Assembly (NCBI GenBank): GCA_046049675.1
Contig: JBJORA010000118.1
Location: 10,048 to 74,047, forward strand
Length of the DNA: 64,000 nt
Direction of reading: 5' to 3'
Source of the DNA: CAIXQW01 sp046049675
GTDB taxonomy: Bacteria > Bacteroidota > Bacteroidia > Chitinophagales > Chitinophagaceae
In this document: positions 41,301 to 47,128 of the stretch, piece after piece
How the letters are laid out: the number at the start of each line of letters is the position of its first letter
How positions within the stretch are numbered: position 1 is the first letter of the stretch
Notes under the pieces: generated by a model
The model's database searches: none
What the model was told of the DNA's origin: nothing
The model's input: only the letters and a program-made list of their open reading frames with translations
Position numbers and translations under genes: made by a program

Positions 41301-44300
41301 TACCCATACGGTATATGTACCTGCTGTTTGCGTAAAGGTATTTGCTGCACCAAAAGTAGGCGTTGCACCTATAGCATACTGATACGGTGTAATACCACCT
41401 GTGCCTGTTACAGTAATTGTTGTGTTACCACCATTACAAGTAATTGTTGTTGCAGTTGCACTAATATTAACCACGGTAGGTTGCGTTAGGGTTATCACCG
41501 AACTTTGACTACAATTGTTTGCATCTCTTACCCATACAGTATATGTACCAACTGTACGAACAAAAGTAGCAGTTGCGCCAAAGGTAGGCACAGCACCAAT
41601 AGCATATTGATATGCACCTGTGCCACCCGTACCTGATACTGTAATCGTACTGTTACCGCCATTACAAAGTATAGGTGTAGCAGATGCAGAAATAACAACT
41701 GCAGTTGGTTGTGTTACTGTAATTGTTGTGCTTATACTACACAAGTTTGCATCGCGCACCCATACTGTATATGTACCTGCTGCTTGTGTAAATGTGTTTG
41801 CGCCTGCAAACGTTGGCGTAGCGCCAATACCATATTGATACGGTGATGTTCCTCCTCCAGCAGTAACAGTAATCGTACTATTATTACCATTACAATTTAT
41901 TGCACTTGCAGAACCAGCAATCGTAAGCGCTGCTGGCTGAGTAATTGAAATGACAGAACTAATGCTACAGAAGTTCGCATCTCTTACCCATACAGTATAA
42001 GTACCTGCACTTTGCGTAAATGAGTTACTTGCTCCAAAACTCGGTGATGCGCCTATACCATATGTATAAGGACTTACACCACCACTACCAGTAACAGTTA
42101 TTGTAGATGTACTACCATTACATAAAATGGAAGTGTTACTCACAGCAATCGTAACCGCCGTTGGCTGAGTGATTACTATCGTTGTGCTAATGCTACAATT
42201 ATTTGCATCACGAACCCAAACTGTATAAGTACCAGCTGTTTGCGTAAAGGTATTAGTTGCGCCAAAAGTAGGAGTAGCGCCAATGCCGTATTGTAGCGCA
42301 CCTGTACCGCCTCCACCTGTAACCGTTATTGTGCTATTAGCGCCATTACATGTTATACTCGTTGCAGATGCACTAATCGTTACCGCGCTAGGTTGTGTTA
42401 TTGTTCGCGTTGTGCTAACACTACAGTTATTAGCATCACGAACCCACAAGGTATATGTACCAGAAGTTTGCGTAAAAATATTAGTAGCGCCAAAAGTAGG
42501 CACAGCACCAATTGCATATGTATAACTTGGCGTTCCACCTCCTGCAGTTACAGTAATATTAGTATTGCCGCCATTACAAGAAATCGCAGTATTGGTTGCT
42601 GAAATCGTAACCGCTGTAGGTTGGGTAAGTGTTACATTACTACTACTGCTACAATTGTTGCCATCGCGTACCCACACAGTATAAGTGCCTGCAGTTTGTG
42701 TAAAAATATTAGTCGCGCCAAAGCTAGGCACCGCGCCAATGGCATAAGTATAAGTGCCGCCACCGCCAACACCGTTTACTGTAATTTGACCATTGCCACC
42801 GTTACAAAGTGGATGCTGCAATACTGTTTGAATGGTAACAGCTGTTGGCTGCGCAATACTGATTGTTGTACTTATGCTACAATTATTAGCATCTCTTGCC
42901 CACACGGTGTAAGTGCCAGCGGTTTGCGTAAAGCTATTGCTTGCACCAAAGCTTGGTACAGCACCGATAGCATATTGGTAAGCTGGTGTAGCACCGCTCG
43001 CTGTTACTGTAATTGTTGTTGTACCTGCATTACAAAGAATTGTTGTTGCAGAAGCTGTTATGCCAATTGCTGTTGGCTGCGTAATGGTCACTACGCTTGA
43101 GGTACTACAAAGGTTGGCATCTCTTACCCATACTGTGTATGTGCCAGCACCTTGTGTAAAGGTATTGCCTGCACCAAAAGTAGGTGAGGCCCCAATTGCA
43201 TATTGCTTTGCCCCTGTGCCACCAGTGCTTGTGGCTGTGATAGTAGTGGTGCCTCCATTACATGCTATTGCGGTTGAACTTACGCTAAGGGTAACTGCCG
43301 TCGGTTGTGTAATAGCAATTGTTGTACTTAAACTACAGTTGTTTGCATCGCGTACCCACACAGTATATGTGCCTGCAGCTTGCGTAAATGTATTGCCCGC
43401 AGCAAATGTTGGACTTGCGCCAATACCATATTGATAAGCACCTGTACCGCCGCTACCTGTTACAGTAATTGTGGTGTTTTGACCATTGCAAGAAATTGCT
43501 GTAGCACTTGCAGAAATTGTTACAGCTGTGGGTTGCGTGCGTGTAATGGTGGTAGAGATGCTACAGTTATTTGCATCTCGAACCCATACCGTATAAGTGC
43601 CTGCTGTTTGCGTAAATGTATTTGTTGCACCAAAGGTTGGTGTTGCGCCAATGGCATAAGTATACGGGCTAACGCCGCCGCCGCCAGTAACTGTAATTGT
43701 GGTATTGCCGCCATTACATGCTATGGCAGTGCTTGTTGCGCTAATGGTAACAGCAGTCGGTTGCGTGATTGTAATTGTTGTACTTATTGTACACAAATTA
43801 GCATCGCGCACAATAAGCGTATAAGTGCCAGCAGTTTGTGTGAAGGTATTAGATGTGCCAAAAGCGCCGCCATTAATATTGTAGTTATAGCTTGGCGTAC
43901 CACCTCCTGCTGTTACTGTGATGGTGCTGTTGCCTCCATTACAGGCTATCGCAGTTGCGCTAACTGAGCGTGTTAATACAGGTGGTTGAGTAATTGTAAT
44001 TGTTGTACTAGTTGTACACAAATTTGCATCACGAACAATAATCGTATAAGTACCTGCTGGTTGCGTAAATGTATTGGAAGTACCAAATGCGCCACCATTG
44101 ATATTGTAATTATAACTTGGTGTTCCGCCTCCTGCAGTAACTGTAATTGTGCTATTGCCACCATTACAAGCAATTGCTGTTGCACTTACTGACCGTGTTA
44201 ATGCTGTTGGTTGAGTAAGTGTAATAACTGTGCTATTCGTGCACAAATTTGCGTCTCTCACCCATACGGTATATGTACCTGCAGCCAGATTATAATTGCT

Positions 44301-46097
44301 TGTGTTGCTGTATGTCGGCGTAGTGCCAATCGCAAACTCGTAACCTGATGTGCCGCCAAGGCCAAATAAGGATAGTGGTGCAGTACCACCATTACATAAA
44401 ATTGGACTTAGAATAAGAATACCAGGAGCCTGCAAACCTATCGGTTGCGTGACAGTCACCACAGCTGTGTTCGTACAACCAGCAATATCAGTAACTGTTA
44501 AGGTATAATTGCCAGCAGACATGCCAGTAGGATTCGGATTTGTTACACCTATATTCCACAGATAAGCATATGGTGCATAGCCACCTGCAACAGATGTAGT
44601 AATTGCTCCATTGCTTCCGCCACTACACGAGACACCAGATGCAGCCGACGTAATCGTCATTGTAGGGCTAACCCGTATAGTAACGGTACTATCTACGTTA
44701 GGACATCCAGGGTAGCTACTTGTAACCGTGTATGTTGTTGCAGTGGTTGGCGATACTGTTACACTATTTCCTGCAACAAGCATTGGCTTCCACAAAAAAG
44801 TAAGCAAAGGATTTGCTGGCGTTGGTGTGGCTGTTAGCAACATTGAACTGCCTAAACAAAGTGTATCTGTTGGGGTTTTAGTAAAAGCTGGCCTCTCTAG
44901 AATTGTGATGGTTATACTATCAATTACAGTATTTGTACCACACGATTGCATAAGCTTTAGTATTACAGTTTCTGGACCTTCATTAACAAAATCTTGAATT
45001 GGTGTCAACCAAAAACGTGTGGTTGCCTGATTAGCTGGAATGGTAATTGTAGTTGGTAGTGTATTAAAATCTACACCACTCGTTGCGGTGCCAGAAACCT
45101 GTAATGTAAGTGTTTGAGCAAATGGTTTTACAATCGGACGTGTTACGATGATTGTATCTGCATTACACCCTTCAATAGCATATGGTGTTGGATAGGAAAT
45201 GCCTGGTGGTGAAATGACTTGGCTAAAAAATGCATTACCACTTGTAAAACTGTTTGCTTCTAAAAACACACCACTATCGTATACGTGGTCTCCTAAATCC
45301 GCAATGGCAAACTTCATGTGGTAGGTGCTACATGCTGTTACAGCCGATTTTGCAATAAGCTCTGTCGTCATCGCATCGTAAATGATGGTGGTACTAGCAG
45401 AGTTATTGACGTAGTATGCAGGAAATGGCGCACCTTGTCCTAGGTTGGTACAAGTAGCAAGTACACCACCACTAGCACCTGCAGCACCACTGTTGATTGA
45501 GTTGATAGAAACGGGAACTGTTGTGTTTGGTACTGTAGCTAAGTTGATAGCGCCTGTAATGCCTGGTCCACTCAAGAAGAACCCAAAAATATCATTAAAC
45601 TGTGTACACGCATATTCAGGATACTCTTCCGAGGCAAATCTATATCGCATTTGAACCGTGTCGCCCTGCGGAATAAAGTCAAACTCCAGCTTACACAGGT
45701 CACGCAGTGTTACATTACCACCAGCGGCAAATAGGTTGGTATCGTTGGCAAGACTAGCACGATTATGGGACATAAATACCGATGCAGCTTGATATAGGTT
45801 GATGCTGCGGCCTGTAGTAAGTACTACACCGCTATCCATATTCGTTAGAGAAGTTGCAGAATTTACAAACACACCTGCAGCGCTATCGGGGCAAGTTAGC
45901 GTTGCATTTGTAAATGTTACACCTTGACCAACCAATCGGTCAGCTAGCATCGTAGCAGTAGCCTGAGCTTGTGGATTTGGAATTACTGTTAACTGCGCAA
46001 AAGAATTTTGGCAAGTAAAAAGCAGTAGAGCTATTGTAGCAAATATTATACGTATTTGCGTACAACTGCTACATAGTAGTTTGTAGTTTTTGTGCAT
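29064..46097 (-). CDS. Giant (5,677-residue) SprB-repeat surface protein with T9SS type A sorting domain
   Basis: One uninterrupted frame of 17 kb. Order from the N-terminus: signal peptide (hydrophobic core IIFATIALLLF, cleavage near SFAQ); choice-of-anchor L domain at about 38-290; Calx-beta-like region at about 315-400; an Ig-like module at about 401-478; about 52 SprB-type repeats of 75 residues at about 481-4413; an HYR-like domain (about 4415-4495); eight 8-cysteine modules of about 87 residues (about 4500-5190); three Ig/cadherin-like domains (about 5195-5485); and a T9SS type A signal (LPNPVVTDAFVDIYV to VYHVQIF). SprB of Flavobacterium is a motile gliding adhesin carrying this repeat type. 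This protein shares the repeat and the secretion route but ends in a type A signal. It may serve in gliding, attachment or cell-cell contact. The gene has its own very AT-rich upstream region. Confidence 0.93.
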   Translation of the reverse strand: MHKNYKLLCSSCTQIRIIFATIALLLFTCQNSFAQLTVIPNPQAQATATMLADRLVGQGVTFTNATLTCPDSAAGVFVNSATSLTNMDSGVVLTTGRSINLYQAASVFMSHNRASLANDTNLFAAGGNVTLRDLCKLEFDFIPQGDTVQMRYRFASEEYPEYACTQFNDIFGFFLSGPGITGAINLATVPNTTVPVSINSINSGAAGASGGVLATCTNLGQGAPFPAYYVNNSASTTIIYDAMTTELIAKSAVTACSTYHMKFAIADLGDHVYDSGVFLEANSFTSGNAFFSQVISPPGISYPTPYAIEGCNADTIIVTRPIVKPFAQTLTLQVSGTATSGVDFNTLPTTITIPANQATTRFWLTPIQDFVNEGPETVILKLMQSCGTNTVIDSITITILERPAFTKTPTDTLCLGSSMLLTATPTPANPLLTFLWKPMLVAGNSVTVSPTTATTYTVTSSYPGCPNVDSTVTIRVSPTMTITSAASGVSCSGGSNGAITTSVAGGYAPYAYLWNIGVTNPNPTGMSAGNYTLTVTDIAGCTNTAVVTVTQPIGLQAPGILILSPILCNGGTAPLSLFGLGGTSGYEFAIGTTPTYSNTSNYNLAAGTYTVWVRDANLCTNSTVITLTQPTALTRSVSATAIACNGGNSTITVTAGGGTPSYNYNINGGAFGTSNTFTQPAGTYTIIVRDANLCTTSTTITITQPPVLTRSVSATAIACNGGNSTITVTAGGGTPSYNYNINGGAFGTSNTFTQTAGTYTLIVRDANLCTISTTITITQPTAVTISATSTAIACNGGNTTITVTGGGGVSPYTYAIGATPTFGATNTFTQTAGTYTVWVRDANNCSISTTITRTQPTAVTISASATAISCNGQNTTITVTGSGGTGAYQYGIGASPTFAAGNTFTQAAGTYTVWVRDANNCSLSTTIAITQPTAVTLSVSSTAIACNGGTTTITATSTGGTGAKQYAIGASPTFGAGNTFTQGAGTYTVWVRDANLCSTSSVVTITQPTAIGITASATTILCNAGTTTITVTASGATPAYQYAIGAVPSFGASNSFTQTAGTYTVWARDANNCSISTTISIAQPTAVTIQTVLQHPLCNGGNGQITVNGVGGGGTYTYAIGAVPSFGATNIFTQTAGTYTVWVRDGNNCSSSSNVTLTQPTAVTISATNTAISCNGGNTNITVTAGGGTPSYTYAIGAVPTFGATNIFTQTSGTYTLWVRDANNCSVSTTRTITQPSAVTISASATSITCNGANSTITVTGGGGTGALQYGIGATPTFGATNTFTQTAGTYTVWVRDANNCSISTTIVITQPTAVTIAVSNTSILCNGSTSTITVTGSGGVSPYTYGIGASPSFGASNSFTQSAGTYTVWVRDANFCSISSVISITQPAALTIAGSASAINCNGNNSTITVTAGGGTSPYQYGIGATPTFAGANTFTQAAGTYTVWVRDANLCSISTTITVTQPTAVVISASATPILCNGGNSTITVSGTGGTGAYQYAIGAVPTFGATATFVRTVGTYTVWVRDANNCSQSSVITLTQPTVVNISATATTITCNGGNTTITVTGTGGITPYQYAIGATPTFGAANTFTQTAGTYTVWVNDANGCSKSTVISIAQPSAVGMVVTLSPPSCFGSNGLIDLNGTGGTGAYQYAIGAVPSFSTTNTFTQAAGTYTVWVRDANNCSVSSITTLTQPPAVTISASGTSIICSGGNSSITVTGGGGTPGYQYGIGAVPTFGASNTFTQPSGTYTVWVRDANNCSVSTTISITQTAAVTTTATATSILCSGGTSTITVTGTGGTPPYTYAIGATPTFGASNTFTGTAATYTVWSMDANGCSASTVVVVTQPSGLTVKNNLTPILCYGGTSILTILPSGGVAPYQFAIGPPPLNYTTQTNYTLTAGTYTIYVKDANNCVKTGLIVIGQPNLIVASATNTPITCNGGTSVITASATGGLAPYLYDVAATPTFTSATTYTVTGGGVYTVYAQDANNCSVSTTITITQPPAITVAVTSTTPPTCVPGNDGTIAITASGGTGALTYQRGSGASQASTVFTSVPAGVHVMTATDANGCTGTTLATVVNASSPNITSLVIAPFTCWNDTTAGISITATSAAGGISYTLTSPTQTNTTGNFNSLAPATYTITVNDASNCTNSTVVALTAPTQPTVTAVATPIACNGGSAVIYATATGGTGAFTYALNSGTFTIYDSFVVVAGTYTVRAQDAFNCSASTVITLTQPPLLTLSQTASAIACNGQQSNVVLSATGGTPLYQYALNAGAFSTTSTFNLSVGTYTFTVKDVENCTSSTTLSITQPPVLSVTASGTSITCNGATTNVVATGTGGAGALQYSLNGLPYSAINSWTVAAGSYTIIVRDANNCTNSTTLSITQPTAINISTTVPAIPCFGGSTTITASATGGSPSYTYSIGGAPGTVNTFVVNANTYTLVVTDASGCTMSSVVVVTQPLTVTSTITNTSISCFGGLSTITVNGANGTPPYQFGSGASPFYTSTNTFVEPAGTYTLWVKDANGCAVSSTRTITQPTSVLISSSYLAISCNGGTTTITVLAAGGTPGYQYGFGATPSFSSTNTFPVTAGTYTIWAQDANSCSKSATVTIAQPSVVTLTVNTSAITCNGNTSTVVLSGGGGTGSYQYAIGATPTFANNNTYNLSSGTYTLWVRDGGNCSTSTVISITQPPLLTLTRSATAILCNGGNSTITATASGGVSPYQYAIGAVPTYGAGNTFTQTAGTYTVWARDANQCTRTTTITITQPTVVSVTASAPALTCNGGNVTITATASGGVPAYTYAIGATPIFASGNTFSASAGTYTLWTSDANSCSSSTVYAITQPSTVGISASATAILCNGNSSTITVNGSGGVPSYQYALGAVPSFSASNTFTSLAGTYTVWVRDANLCSISTTISITQPTILGLTASATSIACNGGQSTISASATGGVTAYQYSLNGGAFSTASSFTVSAGSYNITVQDANGCTRSTSLSIAQPSALLITSTASSIACHGGLSGITLGASGGTPNYQYAVGTTPFYANNNNFSEPAGTYTLWVRDANNCTATTVITITEPTQVAIGATATAVTCNGGLSTITISASGGVPSYTYAQGITPSFTNSNTLSVAAGTYTVWTRDANLCSVSTSITITQPTIVQASASSTNILCNGGVATISVAGTGGVSPYNYGIGATPSFSATSTFSQGVGTYTVWVRDANNCSASTTIALTQPATVLASAASTSILCSGGNSTITVSGTGGVSPYSYAIGAVPSYGAGNTFTQAAGTYTVWVRDANLCVSSATITITQPTQVVASASAPAILCNVGTSVIAALGNGGTPAYQYAIGGVPVFGASNTFTQGAGTYTIWVRDANSCSASTTIVLTQPTQVVASASATAILCNGNNTTITASGNGGVTPYQYALGATPVFGLSSTFTTAAGTYTVWVSDANNCSASTTINITQPSTLQMTATNAAILCNGGNATITLAATGGVPSYNYNINGGAYAATNTFVVTTGTYTLSARDNNLCSVTTVLTITQPATLTATTSVPSIVCNGGSTNIVVSASGGVPTYIYSSNTAPATTSNNVPATAGSYTVMVQDANGCTFTSAVVVTQPNAVAISVSATNILCFGGTSTITSSATGGVGGYTYSLNGGAYAATSTFVVTSGIHTVIVQDANGCTSGLLVNAVQPSQVTASLVVAPVPCAGGVATVTVVPNGGILPYQYSDGGAFGTSTIYFEPAGNYTFTVQDANACTGTVSVTISQPSALGMSVSNTPILCYGGTTVITATASGGSPAYQYSIDGGVANFSNSFSTLGGTYTIQALDAQGCTISSVVTIAEPAEITPQYTTTTILCNGQSSTITILASGGVGPYEYAFTGYAFSSNNVFTATAGTYTATIRDANLCVSTFQLSLLQPSVLTASASQTNILCNSGIGNLIGAGNGGSPPYQYSIDNVTFQTNDSFAVTAGTYTLYVKDVNDCVATTSISVTQPSNIIAQLNPTSINCYGGTSNFSISAIGGVPPYEYSLNGSAWQTSNQFLNQLAGTYTVIVRDANLCTMQLTATVNQPSPVQILPSIVGIACYGDVTDVLLNATGGSAPYSYALDSSSFFGVTSFDNLSAGVYTLQVQDDYGCQHDTILTITQPAPVTATATKFGAVCNGNGGQIAAGASGGTMPFQYSLNGGILGSLDTFVASGVGTYTVLASDANGCTGTSTVTLNITNTLTIKPFYTPVACNGGLGGIVAIGLGGTAPYMYSLNGAPFQSSNTFNNLLAGAYTIVATDANGCIGSTVALLGQPNPITINATVNDALCNGGLGSIFPTANGGVGSFTYTVNGAPIGAGYFVAGTYTIVATDVNLCTQSTVVTISEPTAIVTSINAGTAPCATDSALVTTSVSNGTAPYTIAFDGAITGLSYAWLPVGTHTITTSDANACSVNDTITITFQDNIAPGIQCPPNLNFSATASACYVSGIALGSPNVWDNCGVASFSNNWGSANFVSGINTVTWTVVDINGNSNTCLQEVIVSCTDSITITPPCPSCIAGPVCIAQTPDTNGNLPTVSVCGSSNANWQIIGPDTSGCFIFIPLVPEYNGGNICLTSCLGSVCDTIYVTITPPITPDTVVLTPACPTCPVVACQIFNDVPNSGSAQFYNCGVVPFYTATPADVNGCVTYTGNGLASNQQLTCQVVCDNGMCDTTYVIVNAPITPDTIIVGPTNPGAVTNVCVVADDITLTGSSTYYTCGSQGNVVVQNTGNGCYDISAILPGQGGQTCIVACENGLCDTTIVIVLPPLSTDTVIIQPTCIGCTFSACAITTDMVIDATTTYAMCTTPVGYSNTTIDANGCWIAAATTNTASTTNCIVACTSGVCDTTIVIVLPPITPDTVTVIPQCPTCNVIACVVADDVIVDANTSFLTCGAVGYNVSAPTSVGCVVFEPITTQVPNTVSCIVACNYGICDTTYVIIAPPITPDTLVIKPACVGCPIVACPIFDDITYDSTVTFSSCGAPAGFTVPVMDSLGCLSFSALSDASSGTTCIISCKDGICDTTVVVVLKPITPDSIFVTPACPTCSVTACVVADDLSSLVGASYASCINPNINSTGPTPSGCYTFNLTPGTTTAQTTCIVACVGGLCDTTIVVIDKPITPDTLTVTPSCLTCPVNICAIFNDVPLQINSTFTTCGMSPGYTSTPIDLVGCMHANSNGTLELPGNTCIVHCADGLCDTTYVVIELANSLPMPDINVVLVNQLVVGDVSTNDLQWPSSSYAVDTSYASNPTTDVPTMNLDGTYSFIASTTGVYYYLVTLCDQSGACNKAELKISVVDTTIVQAPVINTDIAVTLFNTPVVINTLANDTSMNAADPLNPASITIQTPPVYGFVTINASTGEISYLPQNGFVGTDTIVYEVCTSISPVKCDKAMQIITVLGPDFVNTVIASDDFVTGSANSPALGNVLLNDADPEGNVMTVSPQNASLPGIGLFAIDDLGNYIFTPDPGFSGSFNISYEVCDNNTIPACANATVYFYYQPVPVSNLPIDYVKLFGEVESDYDKLKWETIGEYKNNYFVLERSVDSVVFTDDRAIINTQAPNGTSSQLLKYAYNEPQYLFGNSYYRLRIVAQDNSISYSNIVKLSRYKADSYLWLPNPVVTDAFVDIYVNQPSGIEVKLLDAAGKLVNITRAQCDPGQHKIIVPMQHIATGVYHVQIFSNGVMQHNLVVLKQP
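30515..32600 (-). repeat. Array of eight 8-cysteine modules in the giant protein
   Basis: Eight tandem units of about 87 residues. Each begins with a PxCxxC-type pair plus a third cysteine (for example TPACPTCPVVAC), has a central TCG and a GC, and ends with the block CIVACxxGxCDTTxVVI followed by PITPDT. Most units contain eight cysteines at corresponding positions; the third unit lacks the opening pair (GPTNPGAVTNVC). This array is distinct from the SprB repeats and lies between the HYR-like and cadherin-like domains. Confidence 0.8.
32860..44657 (-). repeat. Array of about 52 SprB-type repeats in the giant protein
   Basis: I counted 52 units by eye from residue 481 to about 4413, mean length about 75.6 residues (227 bp). 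The core pattern is ...ICNGGxSTITVxxxGGxxxYxY..., then AGTYTVWVRDANNCSxSTTITITQPT. Each unit has two cysteines, one at the CNGG motif and one at DANxC. Neighbouring units are similar in protein but substantially diverged in DNA. The frame stays open throughout, so the array is intact. Confidence 0.88.
45228..45986 (-). other. Choice-of-anchor L domain of the giant protein
   Basis: Residues about 38-290. Recognisable elements are LADRLVGQGVTFTNATLTC, SGVVLTTG, CKLEFDFIPQGDTVQMRYRFASEEYPEY, NDIFGFFLSGPG and MKFAIADLGDHVYDSGVFLEA. This domain is common at the N-terminus of large secreted Bacteroidota proteins. Confidence 0.85.
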
Positions 46098-46326
46098 ACC
46101 CCCAACTTATTTTGTCCGCTGTCTCGAAAACTACAAAACGTAGAATTTAGAGACTAGCACAAGGTACATAAAAATGTTAATATTAATGATAATTGTCCGC
46201 TAATGTAAATTAATGTATTATACATTAATAATATTTCATATGCATATATAATTAATAAATAAGTAATTATCAAATTTTTATTTTGTCATATTGATAAATA
46301 ATATTTAACAAAATGTGGATAAGTCA
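46098..46326. promoter_or_regulatory. Very AT-rich upstream region of the giant gene, with a palindrome
   Basis: No gene. A possible promoter for the giant gene lies on the minus strand: TACGTTTTG at 46134-46142 (one extra T against TAnnTTTG), with TTG at 46160-46162, 17 bases upstream. A perfect 9-3-9 inverted repeat lies at 46209-46229 (core AATGTA-TTA-TACATT), and ATATGCATAT at 46238-46247 is also self-complementary. Bases 46160-46320 are almost entirely A and T, in contrast to the flanking genes. The palindrome is a candidate operator. Confidence 0.45.
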
Positions 46327-46725
46327 CTAGTCGTCAAGATTTCTGCGCATGCTCTTGCGTTCACTTTGCACGCGCTTGGCCTTCAATCTCGCCTCGACGA
46401 CAGCTTTAGGAATAGCTGTTTTCTTTCTTTTTTTCACAGGCTTTAATGCCGCTTCAAGTAAGGCATATAATTTTCGTAGAGCAATTACTTTGTTGCCTAA
46501 TTGTGTTCTATCCTCAGCACAAACAATAGATAAGAAACCATCTTCATTCAACTTCGTAGCAAGTCTTTCCATTAGCAATGCCTTTTGCGCTGGCTCAAAT
46601 GCAGCACTGTTGCCAATATGCCATAGCAATTCCACCTTTGTTTCAACTTTATTTACATTTTGGCCACCTTTGCCACCACTACGGCTCGTTTTGTACTTTA
46701 TTTCCTTGTCAATATTAATTTCCAT
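46327..46725 (-). CDS. arfB: Peptidyl-tRNA hydrolase ArfB (ribosome rescue, release-factor-like)
   Basis: 132 residues from the ATG at 46725. The catalytic GGQ motif is in SRSGGKGGQNVNKVETKVEL (residues about 14-33), and a basic tail (KPVKKRKKTAIPK through SERKSMRRN) should enter the mRNA channel of stalled ribosomes. The protein hydrolyses peptidyl-tRNA on ribosomes without a stop codon. The longer frame upstream would run into yraN and lacks family similarity. It lies 16 bases after yraN on the same strand and is probably cotranscribed. Confidence 0.9.
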   Translation of the reverse strand: MEINIDKEIKYKTSRSGGKGGQNVNKVETKVELLWHIGNSAAFEPAQKALLMERLATKLNEDGFLSIVCAEDRTQLGNKVIALRKLYALLEAALKPVKKRKKTAIPKAVVEARLKAKRVQSERKSMRRNLDD

Positions 46726-46741
46726 CGTTTTCCTTCCTAGT

Positions 46742-47101
46742 TTAGAAAAATGCATCGTCAAAATGCACAATCTCTGGCGATTGATTAGGCCATAAAGTAA
46801 TTGCAATTATATCAAATCGATAATTCTCTAAGTCTTTGGCATAGATATATGCTTCTGCCGCTTTTCGCAACTCCCTCATTTTTGCTGGCGTAACACCTTG
46901 TTCTGGATGCCCATGTTCATCGGTATTACGAAGCTTTACCTCAACAAAAGCAGTTACACCATCTTTCTCTGCAACAATATCTAATTCCAAATGCCCAAAA
47001 CGCCAATTACGTTCAACAATAGCATAACCTTGGTTACGCAAATACTTTACGGCTAAATCTTCGCCGTAGTTACCCTTCTGTATATTTTTTTGCGTGGCCA
47101 A
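46742..47101 (-). CDS. yraN: YraN/UPF0102 family endonuclease-like protein
   Basis: 119 residues. The Holliday-junction-resolvase-like core is visible: GNYGEDLAVKYLRNQGY, then RFGHLELDIVAEKDG with the metal-binding aspartate, then AFVEVKLR with the E-x-K pair. The biochemical role of this widely conserved family is not settled; a PD-(D/E)XK-type nuclease is likely. Only a TTG at 47101 can serve as the start, since the family begins close to KGxxGEDLA and no ATG or GTG is available. The divergent isomerase gene begins only 27 bases away. It is followed by arfB. Confidence 0.87.
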   Translation of the reverse strand: MATQKNIQKGNYGEDLAVKYLRNQGYAIVERNWRFGHLELDIVAEKDGVTAFVEVKLRNTDEHGHPEQGVTPAKMRELRKAAEAYIYAKDLENYRFDIIAITLWPNQSPEIVHFDDAFF

Positions 47102-47128
47102 TTAGTGTTTTCTTTGCGGCACTTCAGT

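Noticed and set aside
32860..44657. Periodic repeats that might suggest a CRISPR array
   Set aside because: The period is about 227 bp, the copies are imperfect and the frame is open throughout with protein-level conservation. There are no identical short repeats with unique spacers.
29791..45654. Many plus-strand open frames inside the giant gene, some of nearly 200 codons
   Set aside because: They are antisense to a repeat array with biased codon use, recur at the repeat period, have no start-site signals and encode cysteine/threonine-rich or repetitive low-complexity text. They are shadows.
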